Assembly: GCA_000509105.1 (NCBI GenBank)
Contig: BAIF02000002.1
Span: forward strand, 34,120-98,119
Direction: 5' to 3'
Source of the DNA: Clostridiales bacterium VE202-21
GTDB lineage: Bacteria > Bacillota > Clostridia > Lachnospirales > Lachnospiraceae
Length of the DNA stretch: 64,000 nucleotides
Below, in pieces: positions 23,660 through 29,811 of the stretch (position 1 is its first letter; every line of letters starts with the position of its first letter). A model generated the notes under the pieces. It did no database searches. It was not told the DNA's origin and was given only the letters and a program-made list of their open reading frames with translations. The position numbers and the translations under genes are program-made.

Positions 23660-23830
23660 TACCGTGATGCCGCACGCCATGAGATTTTTATACAATATAC
23701 CAAAAAGAGGACGCAGGAACGACTTTATTCCATTTCTGAAAAAAAGTCATTCCCACGCCCTCGGCTTACACTGGTAGGAGAAACACCAGTGCGGTACTTC
23801 GATATATTGTTATATTTATTCTATCACATA
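23660..23830 (-). promoter_or_regulatory. Structured leader of the scaffold-capsid operon
   Basis: On the minus strand CACTGGT and ACCAGTG (9-nt loop) form one hairpin. GGAATGACTTT and AAAGTCGTTCC form a second 11-bp stem with one mismatch, ending about 90 nt before the scaffold start. There is no gene in 23611-23846. A regulated leader or processing site is inferred. Confidence 0.4.
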
Positions 23831-23846
23831 TAGGGTAGGTATGCAA

Positions 23847-24050
23847 TCATTTTCCCTGATTTTCCGCTGTCTGCCACCAGTTTTCAGTAACCAATTCAGC
23901 AGATAAACAGCATTGTTTGATGTCAATATACGCCCTTTTGAACCTCCCTTTTGCTGGCTGCGGCCTTACCCTCTTGACCGGATGTAGCCGCCTTAACACC
24001 TCTGAAAGCTCCTTATCGTCCGTATAGGATACTTTGATCTTTACGCTCAT
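23847..24050 (-). CDS. Small basic protein, 67 residues
   Basis: The start at ATG 24050 (MSVKIKVSYTDDKEL) has GGAGG 6 bases upstream, and the reading from 24122 has no site. The product has an N-terminal beta strand, a helix (ELSEVLRRLHPV) and a basic middle (KRVRPQPAKGRFKRAY), followed by two cysteines (KQCCLS). It overlaps the end of the interrupted gene at 24013 in another frame. No family is recognised. Confidence 0.55.
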   Translation of the reverse strand: MSVKIKVSYTDDKELSEVLRRLHPVKRVRPQPAKGRFKRAYIDIKQCCLSAELVTENWWQTAENQGK

Positions 24051-24150
24051 GCTCTTCCTCCTCATCCAGCAGAAGAAGCTCTGCTGTGTCCTGATCCACT
24101 CCGTAGCCGTCCATGATGTCATATAACCGCTGTTCTCACTCCTCTGTCAT
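24013..24150 (-). pseudogene. Small acidic phage gene interrupted by an in-frame TGA
   Basis: The ATG at 24150-24148 overlaps the TGA of the upstream gene (ATGA). The frame reads MTEE, TGA, then EQRLYDIMDGYGVDQDTAEL and a Leu/Glu-rich end to TAA at 24013. All 46 codons except the fifth are sense. An ATG seven codons later (MDGYGV) could restart translation. Either a nonsense mutation or a short truncated form with reinitiation is possible. Confidence 0.45.
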
Positions 24151-24347
24151 TTCCTCACCTCCCGTCTGACAATCACTATCATCGTATTAGAATCCACTGG
24201 AACTACCTTTTCAACATCAGACTTCCAGATTGTCGATGGAACCTTGCTGCAACCTGATACACTGCAAATATAACTTGCTGGCGTGTCCTCGTATACCTCA
24301 ATTTCAACGCCTTTTCCTGTTACTCCAAATAATGTACTGAATTTCAT
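24147..24347 (-). CDS. Small hypothetical protein, 66 residues
   Basis: The start at ATG 24347 (MKFSTLFGVTGKGV) is chosen for GGAGGAAG upstream. The product is beta-rich with a Cys pair (YICSVSGCSKVPS) and the ending TMIVIVRREVRK, which suggests a compact fold. It is translationally coupled (ATGA) to the interrupted gene that follows. No family is recognised. Confidence 0.55.
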   Translation of the reverse strand: MKFSTLFGVTGKGVEIEVYEDTPASYICSVSGCSKVPSTIWKSDVEKVVPVDSNTMIVIVRREVRK

Positions 24348-24510
24348 TTGCTTCCTCCTCTTCATCCGCCGCCCGCTCTGCTGTTGGTAGCAGCATTGCG
24401 GGAAGGCGTTTTAATTTGTTTTATATTTTTTTTTCAACCTTAACATTTCTTAGCAATCTTGCCGCCGGGTTCAGGCATTGCAGTGCCGTTCCCCGGAAGG
24501 CAGCCACGCT

Positions 24511-24699
24511 TTATACGCCCATTTCGTCCAGGTCTTCCGCTATACGTTCTAAATACCTTGATACCCCAAATAAAGCATACTGCAAAGATAGCACATTTAA
24601 CGTATCTGTTGCATTATTGTCTAGCTGATTCGAAAGTCCTACAATTATCCGTGATACTCCTGTGATTTCCGCTGATATATCGTTCATATCTTTTTTCAT
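24511..24699 (-). CDS. Small helical hypothetical protein, 62 residues
   Basis: The start at ATG 24699 (MKKDMNDISAEITG) has AAGGAATAG upstream. The product is a helical hairpin (VSRIIVGLSNQLDN, then DTLNVLSLQYALFGVSRYLE) with an acidic end. It is similar in character to other short regulators or accessory proteins of satellites. Function is unknown. Confidence 0.55.
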   Translation of the reverse strand: MKKDMNDISAEITGVSRIIVGLSNQLDNNATDTLNVLSLQYALFGVSRYLERIAEDLDEMGV

Positions 24700-24819
24700 A
24701 TTTCTATTCCTTCCTGCCTGTCCATGTGGTATTATGTAGTTGATTTCTTTCCGCATGGCTCCGGCTATGCTGCCCTGTAGATATTGGCGTATCTATGGGG
24801 CTGTTTTTATTGTTACCCT

Positions 24820-25014
24820 TCATAATACTAATAATTTGATCGCACCACTTGGTTCGATCATTGTTCCTACATCGCGCCCGATCAGATCAGCGATCTCTTG
24901 AACAACGCTAAATGTATATTCTCGGATGCCATGCTTTTCTATGTATCGGTCTATCATTCGCCGCTCCTGTCTGGTGAATCCGGCAAACTGTATTTCTGAT
25001 AATTGTAAATTCAT
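24820..25014 (-). CDS. Small hypothetical protein, 64 residues, next to the origin
   Basis: AAAGGAG stands 7 bases before ATG 25014. The product contains GFTRQERRMIDRYIEKHGI and EIADLIGRDVG, helical with possible DNA-binding character. It lies immediately downstream of the iteron region and may be transcribed from the helicase operon. Confidence 0.55.
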   Translation of the reverse strand: MNLQLSEIQFAGFTRQERRMIDRYIEKHGIREYTFSVVQEIADLIGRDVGTMIEPSGAIKLLVL

Positions 25015-25066
25015 TCTTCACGCTCCTTTCAATGCGCCCCTATAGAAAAACGGACTTCTTTGACAC

Positions 25067-25218
25067 GTACGCGTGAAACCCTTGGTTTTACTGGGTTCGT
25101 CCGTACTAATCAATCTGGTACATACGCGTTACTGTGATATGTACGTACCAACGTACTGACGTACTAACCATTTTGATAAGTACATAAATATATTGATTTT
25201 AAAGGCTTTCATCCGTAC
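25067..25218. other. Candidate replication origin with nine GTAC-containing iterons
   Basis: GTAC occurs at 25067, 25103, 25118, 25141, 25145, 25153, 25161, 25180 and 25215, mostly as CGTACTNA or ACGTAC. The chance expectation in this length is below one. An AT-rich tract (25163-25205) adjoins. It lies just 3' of the RepA-like helicase gene, as origins do in satellite islands. No gene is present in 25015-25239. Confidence 0.55.
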
Positions 25219-25239
25219 TTATCAGGTTTAGAAGTCTCG

Positions 25240-26448
25240 CTATAGCGCTTGGTCTGTCTGCAAGTCAAGTTCCTCCTGTTTTGGTTCCGGCTCGTCCTCT
25301 TCATGCCCCGGAAGAATCCATATACTTCTGGGCGGGAACTCTTTCGTTTTCCTGGTTATAATGCCCAGTTCTTCCCTGGCTCGTTGCATCGATCCATCAG
25401 ATATCTTATTTGCTGTTGCCAGTGTTTTTAGTTCCTTGGCCAGCCTACGTCCTTCTGGCATATTATTCACAATGAACTGCTTCGCTGCTTCTACTGCCGG
25501 AGCATCTTTCACCCTTTTCTTGCTCCTGATCGCAGTGTAGTCATCCATTGACAGGCAGTTCTCGCTAAGATAAACAATTCCGCCCTTGTCCGGGTCTATT
25601 TTAAATAGAATCGTCTTCCCTTTCTTGTCAAGACTTGACTTCTCATGTGACATAAATTTCATGTCCTCTTCACCCGGTACATTCCCAAGTGCTATGTAAC
25701 TTCTGCAAGCTCCCATAATATCGGTTGATCCAAGAACTCTCGTTATAGCATCGCCTTTTCCGTTTTTGTTGAAATGACAGATAATAACCACTGCAACGTC
25801 ATACTTGTCTGCGAGTTCTACGATATGTCCCATTTGTTCCCGTGTCTTATTTGGTGCGTTCATGTCCACTTCCCCGCCAATATATGACTGAAACGGATCG
25901 AATATCATTAAGCCCGGCTTAACATCCCTCATGTATTCCTCGATTTCCGGGCTGTCAAAAAGTAACTGGTTTTTGTTATCATTAACCGCGAAGGTATTTT
26001 TCATATCGGCACCGCATATTCTAAGCCGCTTTTTTATTGTATCGCCTATCCCGTCCTCCGAAGTCAGGTAAATCACTTTACCCGGTTTGTTACTGAATGG
26101 GACGATATTAAAAAAACTTCTCCCTGTTGAAACGCAGGCCGCCATATAGCACAAAAGGTATGTTTTCCCGGTTCCCGGATATGCAGCGCACAGCGTGACT
26201 TTCCCGCGCGGGACATACGGCTGGTATAGCCATCTGATCTCTTCCTCTTCAACGTCATTGATACATACCAGCGATATCTTTTCCCGCTGTTTCTTAACCT
26301 GTCTGAACTTCCCTTTATCATAGACCGCCTTATGTGTTCCTTGTTGTTTTTCTACTTCAAGTTCTGCAATAAGGTCAATAGCTCTCTGTCGCTCTTCTGT
26401 TGTAAGCTGTCCTTCGTCTGCTGTTCCACTTCTTGTTGTTTCCGTGGT
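25240..26448 (-). CDS. RepA-like AAA (AAA_25) replicative helicase, start codon unclear
   Basis: The continuous open frame runs from a TGA at 26449-26451 to 25240. It includes the P-loop AAYPGTGKTYLL, Walker B LMIFDPFQSYIGG and the RepA-type CHFNKNG motif. An acidic C-terminal tail follows. No ATG, GTG or TTG occurs in frame until TTG 26154, which lies after the P-loop, so that start would destroy the ATPase. The most likely initiations are ATT codons near 26379 or 26370, or a coupled event from the overlapping upstream gene (26352-26714). It probably unwinds element 2 DNA at the adjacent iterons. Confidence 0.75.
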   Translation of the reverse strand, partial: TTETTRSGTADEGQLTTEERQRAIDLIAELEVEKQQGTHKAVYDKGKFRQVKKQREKISLVCINDVEEEEIRWLYQPYVPRGKVTLCAAYPGTGKTYLLCYMAACVSTGRSFFNIVPFSNKPGKVIYLTSEDGIGDTIKKRLRICGADMKNTFAVNDNKNQLLFDSPEIEEYMRDVKPGLMIFDPFQSYIGGEVDMNAPNKTREQMGHIVELADKYDVAVVIICHFNKNGKGDAITRVLGSTDIMGACRSYIALGNVPGEEDMKFMSHEKSSLDKKGKTILFKIDPDKGGIVYLSENCLSMDDYTAIRSKKRVKDAPAVEAAKQFIVNNMPEGRRLAKELKTLATANKISDGSMQRAREELGIITRKTKEFPPRSIWILPGHEEDEPEPKQEELDLQTDQAL

Positions 26449-26714
26449 TCATCCACCTTCTTTCCGTCAAAATCCTGTTTCCTGTACCATGCTGCCACAT
26501 TCTTCATCATAGCGTCATGCCCGTGCTGCCACTCAGACATGATGCATGTGTAATAATTCCTTGCTTTACTGCATCCGATCACTTCCAGCCTTGTCAGAAC
26601 ATCCTCCGCAAAGCCAGGCGTTGTCATTTCATAGCCATATACCTTTAGGAAGAAATTCTTTTCCAGCTTCATATCTGGCCGGATGCAGTCTAATAGCTCT
26701 CTTTTGGATGCCAT
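26352..26714 (-). CDS. Hypothetical protein preceding and overlapping the RepA-like gene
   Basis: The 120-residue protein starts MASKRELLDCIRPDMKL and ends in a Lys/Gln/Glu-rich helix. Its ATG overlaps the stop codon of the HTH gene at 26714, indicating coupling. Its last 97 bp overlap the open frame of the helicase in the -1 register. No slippery heptamer was found in the overlap. It has EWQHGHDAMMKNVAAWYRKQ in the middle. No family is recognised; a helicase loader or primase-accessory role is conceivable from position only. Confidence 0.6.
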   Translation of the reverse strand: MASKRELLDCIRPDMKLEKNFFLKVYGYEMTTPGFAEDVLTRLEVIGCSKARNYYTCIMSEWQHGHDAMMKNVAAWYRKQDFDGKKVDEPRKQQEVEQQTKDSLQQKSDRELLTLLQNLK

Positions 26715-26941
26715 TACTCTCCCGCTGCCTTTCCGTCAATCCTGTCATAGTCTATAACCGTGTCTGGATCAATCTCCAGTGCCCGGCAGACGCGCCCAAA
26801 CCGCTCCAGCTTGACCATATAGCCCCTTCGCATCCGATAGACTATATTGATGCTTACCCCCGCCTTATCGGCTATTTCCTGCGGGGTCAGGCAGCTTTTT
26901 GCCATCGCCCCTATGATGACCTGTACTTTCGCACATACCAT
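26714..26941 (-). CDS. Small helix-turn-helix DNA-binding protein
   Basis: The start at ATG 26941 (MVCAKVQVIIGAM) follows AAGGAG by 8 bases. The 75-residue product has an XRE-like helix-turn-helix (LTPQEIADKAGVSINIVYRM, then RRGYMVKLERFGRVCRALE). It is second in the leftward early operon after the Cro-like gene and may act as an excisionase/activator or second repressor. A 35-bp repeat (26980-27014) sits just upstream. Confidence 0.7.
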   Translation of the reverse strand: MVCAKVQVIIGAMAKSCLTPQEIADKAGVSINIVYRMRRGYMVKLERFGRVCRALEIDPDTVIDYDRIDGKAAGE

Positions 26942-26979
26942 TCTGCTTTTCTCCTTTCTGCCTGATATCAGGCTAAAAC

Positions 26980-27014
26980 CTTCCAATCATTCCAAAGCCC
27001 ACACCCGCACCGTG
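26980..27014. repeat. Left 35-bp direct repeat flanking the immunity module
   Basis: It matches 28421-28455 at 32 of 35 positions (CTTCCAA...CCAAAGCCCACACCCGCA...). The two copies bracket cro, cI, the hairpin array and the toxin-antitoxin locus. Confidence 0.6.
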
Positions 27015-27016
27015 TG

Positions 27017-27217
27017 TCAGTTTTCAGTTTCAATGATTTCAGTTACGTCTACGCCCACACCTTTGGCAACTTTTCCAACTGCCTGCGGTGTGATGTTCTT
27101 CTGGTTTAAAATCATAGCAAATCGCTGTCTGCTGATTCCTGCCCGTTCCGCAGCCTGTCCAATAGTTAAGCCTGATCTAGCAAGAGCGATCTCAAACTTT
27201 GCATCATTGATTCTCAT
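27017..27217 (-). CDS. Cro-like helix-turn-helix regulator
   Basis: The 66-residue protein is almost entirely one XRE domain: FEIALARSGLTIGQAAERAG, then ISRQRFAMILNQKNITPQAV. A GAGGTGAGG site precedes the ATG. It is transcribed divergently from the CI-like gene, with operators between them, and heads the leftward early operon containing the helicase, as Cro or Str does in phages and islands. Confidence 0.85.
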   Translation of the reverse strand: MRINDAKFEIALARSGLTIGQAAERAGISRQRFAMILNQKNITPQAVGKVAKGVGVDVTEIIETEN

Positions 27218-27238
27218 TTCCTCACCTCATTTCATTTT

Positions 27239-27326
27239 GTAATATTTCACTTTGCAATATTACAATAATATCATTTAGTAATATTGTCAAGTATATATTG
27301 AAAAAAATATTTCATTTTGCTATTAT
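27239..27326. promoter_or_regulatory. Immunity operators and rightward cI promoter
   Basis: GTAATATT (27239-27246), its inverse CAATATTAC (27255-27263) and GTAATATTG (27278-27286) form overlapping inverted repeats. The rightward promoter is TTGAAA (27298-27303), 17 bp, TATTAT (27321-27326), so the cI transcript starts very close to its Shine-Dalgarno sequence. Confidence 0.7.
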
Positions 27327-27344
27327 TAGAAAGAGGTGATTAAA

Positions 27345-27773
27345 ATGAGCGAAAGAGATATAGCCGTTGGATCCAGAATAAAGGGGATTAGGCAAAACAA
27401 AAAGATTACGCAAAAAGAATTAGCGGAAAAACTAGGGATATCTCAGACAGCAATCGCATTATGGGAAAGCGGAAACAGAAGCGTATCTCTGAATGCAATT
27501 GACGATATTGCTGGATGTCTTGGCGTTTCTGCTGGTTATTTGCTATTTGGAGATTTAGATATTAATGATGAAATATCACAGAAAAAAGTCGAAGACGATT
27601 CGAAAGAGTTTACAACCATTGCAGCACATCTTGGCGCAGACGAACTAACCGAGGCTGAATTAGAAGACGTTAAGAATTATATTGAATTTGTAAAGAGCAA
27701 AAGAAAAGACCCGGATTATTGGAAGAAATTTAAAAAAACATTGCCGGAAAAAGAACAGAAAGAAAAGGAATAG
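27345..27773 (+). CDS. CI-like XRE-family repressor of element 2
   Basis: The start at ATG 27345 (MSERDIAVGSRIK) has AGAGGTG upstream. Residues 5-65 are an XRE helix-turn-helix (ITQKELAEKLGISQTAIALW, SLNAIDDIAGCLGVSAGYLL). The C-terminal 75 residues are acidic then basic and lack the Ser-Lys autoprotease of LexA-type repressors. Derepression is therefore likely through a helper-phage protein binding rather than SOS cleavage, as in Stl-type repressors; that is inference. Confidence 0.85.
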   Translation: MSERDIAVGSRIKGIRQNKKITQKELAEKLGISQTAIALWESGNRSVSLNAIDDIAGCLGVSAGYLLFGDLDINDEISQKKVEDDSKEFTTIAAHLGADELTEAELEDVKNYIEFVKSKRKDPDYWKKFKKTLPEKEQKEKE

Positions 27774-27777
27774 GAAA

Positions 27778-28095
27778 GCTGAAAATTCAGCCGTGAAGCC
27801 GAAATTTCGGCACCTTATGCCAGTGCACTAAGCCGTAGTTTTTCCTACGCCTTATGCCAGTGCACGAAGCCGCTCATTTTTGAGCATGTTGCAGGACAGG
27901 CAAGTTTTACTCATTTTCGAGTAATAAAAGGACTTTATTCCAGAAATGGAAAAAAGAAAGCGCAAAACTCAGCCCTCTAAGAGGACAGTCCAGTTTTGGA
28001 CTTACCGCAGGACAGGGGAAGATTCCCCAATCCAATAGGCGTACCGGAAGGTACATTGGTTCTGCTCATTTTTGAGCATATCGTAGGACAGAGCA
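27778..28095 (+). ncRNA. Array of about eleven short hairpins with interspersed conserved words (unrecognised RNA or DNA structure)
   Basis: Palindromes follow each other closely: GCTGAAAATTCAGC (27778), GCCGAAATTTCGGC (27798), CGTAG/CTACG, GCTCATTTTTGAGC (27872 and 28063), TTACTC/GAGTAA, TTCCA/TGGAA, GTCCA/TGGAC, GGGGAA/TTCCCC and CCAAT-GTACC/GGTAC-ATTGG. Linkers include CTTATGCCAGTGCAC twice and GCAGGACAGG or a variant three times. No ORF fits. It lies between cI and the toxin locus on the same strand. Confidence 0.5.
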
Positions 28096-28204
28096 AAATT
28101 GCACAGTCTGATCCGATATAGCACGTTGACAATAATATACTTACCCAGGGAACCGAAGGGGCGATATTTAGCCACCTACTCGAATGAGAAAGGGGCTGAT
28201 GCTT

Positions 28205-28294
28205 ATGTACGTTACATGGAGTGATCTATTCACTTTTGTAATAATGCTAATCGCTATAATAACCCTTGTCAGAAATGATAAGCACAAAAAATAG
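28205..28294 (+). CDS. Small hydrophobic type I toxin (holin-like) of element 2
   Basis: The ORF is 29 residues: MYVTWSDLFTFVIMLIAIIT then LVRNDKHKK, one membrane helix with a basic tail. The ATG at 28205 is 9 bases from AAAGGGG; an in-frame ATG at 28199 is too close to it. The leader includes GGGAACCGAA and TAGCCACCT, which match the opposing antisense RNA. The 3' end overlaps a bidirectional terminator. It is not homologous in sequence to the toxin at 6817 but has the same design. Confidence 0.75.
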   Translation: MYVTWSDLFTFVIMLIAIITLVRNDKHKK

Positions 28295-28325
28295 CGCCCT
28301 CACCCGCGAAGTGTAGCGCTATTTT
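28288..28325. terminator. Shared bidirectional terminator of toxin-antitoxin locus 2
   Basis: AAAATAGCGC (28288-28297) pairs with GCGCTATTTT (28316-28325), with A and T runs on both sides. It ends both the toxin mRNA and the antisense RNA. Confidence 0.85.
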
Positions 28326-28380
28326 GTAATACATATTTGCCGAGGTGACTAGGTTTCAGCTAGCTTTCGGCTCCCTTGTT
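28288..28380 (-). ncRNA. Antitoxin RNA of par-like type I toxin-antitoxin locus 2
   Basis: A consensus promoter reads leftward: TTGACA (28410-28415), 17 bp, TATAAT (28387-28392). The RNA contains GGGAGCCGAA and TAGTCACCT, near copies of the toxin leader words GGGAACCGAA and TAGCCACCT, and ends at the shared terminator. The promoter is much stronger than that of the toxin, as expected for an antitoxin. Confidence 0.75.
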
Positions 28381-28420
28381 AAGTATATTATAGTCAATAT
28401 TACGGATCCTGTCAATATAT

Positions 28421-28455
28421 CTTCCAACTATCCCAAAGCCCACACCCGCACCGTG
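28421..28455. repeat. Right 35-bp direct repeat flanking the immunity module
   Basis: Counterpart of 26980-27014 with three mismatches. It lies just upstream of the integrase ribosome binding site. Confidence 0.6.
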
Positions 28456-28477
28456 GAAGGATGGAAGGAGAATATAG

Positions 28478-29641
28478 ATGGCACTGATAACATGCCCGGA
28501 ATGCACCGGAAACATATCTGACAAAGCGTTATTCTGCCCGCATTGCGGCTTTCCATTGCAGGAGCAACCAACTCCTACTCGTAAGACCAAACGCACCGGA
28601 AAGCGCCGTCCAAACGGCACAGGAACCATTGTCCTCATAAAGGGCAAGAAAAAGAACCGATACCAGGTACGGGTCAATACCCGGATCGATGATCGGGGCT
28701 ATCCGATTTATGATGTTCTGGGGAACTTCCCGGATCAGATATCGGCAGACATCGCCCTGGCCGAATACAACAAAGACCCTTACGACCCAGCAAACCGCCA
28801 GAAACCTTTTCAAGAAGTGTTTGAGGACTGGTACAAATGGAAGTTCAAGAAGCCTGTAGACGCAAAGGGCAAGAAAACCAGCTCCCAATATTGCAGTGTG
28901 GCAGCATTTAAGCACTGCGAAAATCTCCACGACTGCGTAATGTCCAAATTACAGGCCACAGAGCTACAGGAGATCCTTGACAGGGAAGACTTATCACACT
29001 CCACGCTGGAGCATATAAAAAATCTGTTCAATCAAATGTACAAGTATGCGCTGCAATTCGGGATCGTGGCAAAGAACCTCTCAGAATTTGTTCAGATAGG
29101 CAAAGAGGATGATACCGAACCCGGCGTACCATTTACCGATGATGAGCTTGACCTTCTCTGGAAGAATAAAGATCGGCCTTTTGTCGATACCATCCTCATA
29201 TACTGTTACTCCGGCTGGAGGCTCAATGAACTGGCCCGGATGCCGCTGAAAGATATCGACCTGGTTAATCGGACATTCACCGGGGGACTGAAAAACAAAT
29301 ACAGCCGCAACCGGACTGTACCAATACATTCCAAAATTATCGACATGGTGGCAGCCAGGTATGACCCTAAGTTCAAAAGCCTGATATACCACAACGGAAT
29401 GAAAGATATATCTGAGGCAGACTACAGGGAAGAATTCAATCAAGCGCTGTTGGATTGCGGGATCACGGAACCTCACACCCCGCACGACTGCCGGCATACC
29501 TGTAATACTCTGCTGGATAACGCGGAAGTGAACCGGGTAGCCCGGTACAAAATTATGGGGCACGCGGGGAAGGATATCAACGAGAAGGTATATGCCCACA
29601 AGGATATCAACCAGCTCCGCAAAGCAATTGAGAAAATTTAA
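28478..29641 (+). CDS. Tyrosine integrase of element 2 with an N-terminal zinc ribbon
   Basis: The 387-residue recombinase starts with a four-cysteine zinc ribbon (C6PEC9, C20PHC23) followed by a basic linker (KTKRTGKRRPNGTGT), an arm-binding domain (about 45-105), a core-binding domain and a catalytic domain. Catalytic residues are R248 (SGWRLNELARM), K274, H336-x-x-R339 (HDCRHT), H362 (GHAGK) and Y372. GGAAGGAG is upstream. The candidate attR begins 43 bp after the stop codon. A zinc ribbon on a tyrosine integrase is uncommon and may bind the arm sites or a partner. Confidence 0.92.
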   Translation: MALITCPECTGNISDKALFCPHCGFPLQEQPTPTRKTKRTGKRRPNGTGTIVLIKGKKKNRYQVRVNTRIDDRGYPIYDVLGNFPDQISADIALAEYNKDPYDPANRQKPFQEVFEDWYKWKFKKPVDAKGKKTSSQYCSVAAFKHCENLHDCVMSKLQATELQEILDREDLSHSTLEHIKNLFNQMYKYALQFGIVAKNLSEFVQIGKEDDTEPGVPFTDDELDLLWKNKDRPFVDTILIYCYSGWRLNELARMPLKDIDLVNRTFTGGLKNKYSRNRTVPIHSKIIDMVAARYDPKFKSLIYHNGMKDISEADYREEFNQALLDCGITEPHTPHDCRHTCNTLLDNAEVNRVARYKIMGHAGKDINEKVYAHKDINQLRKAIEKI

Positions 29642-29683
29642 TTTTAGCCATGAATGCAGCCTTACCCGCTGTACTCATGGCTT

Positions 29684-29711
29684 TTCTATTAGAATTTTAT
29701 TAGTACTGTTT
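29684..29711. repeat. Candidate attR of element 2
   Basis: Counterpart of 21365-21392 with the identical core ATTTTATTAGT (29694-29704). It follows the integrase gene directly, as is usual. Confidence 0.5.
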
Positions 29712-29811
29712 ATCCTCAGGAACACCCATTTTACGCCATTCCTCTCCCTGTAGCTTTTAAAAATTTCTTAAATTATTATTCATCTTCTTCCGCTTCCGGC
29801 CGCCCCGGCCC

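Larger units (their letters stand above)
21365..29711. mobile_element. Element 2: phage-inducible chromosomal island-like satellite with its own capsid and scaffold
   Basis: The order from right to left is integrase (plus strand), toxin-antitoxin, hairpin array, CI-like repressor (plus), divergent Cro-like regulator, further regulator, RepA-like helicase, iteron-rich origin, small genes, scaffold, capsid and small genes. This is the standard satellite-island layout. Only capsid and scaffold structural genes are present; no portal, large terminase or tail. The ends carry a 28-bp imperfect repeat (25/28 identical). The absence of the other morphogenesis genes implies dependence on a helper phage. 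Confidence 0.7.

Noticed and set aside
25240..26154. RepA-like ATPase starting at TTG 26154
   Set aside because: The open frame upstream encodes the P-loop AYPGTGKT, which this start would delete.
27778..28095. CRISPR array
   Set aside because: Units differ in length and sequence, the stems are not identical repeats and no cas genes are present.
28360..28677. 105-residue minus-strand ORF upstream of and over the integrase start
   Set aside because: It overlaps the zinc-ribbon coding region, the antisense RNA promoter and the 35-bp repeat, and lacks a ribosome binding site.
21247..29775. AAATTTCTTAAATT near both ends of element 2 as an attachment repeat
   Set aside because: Both copies lie outside the better candidate repeat on the chromosomal sides, so they cannot be the recombination core; likely AT-rich coincidence.
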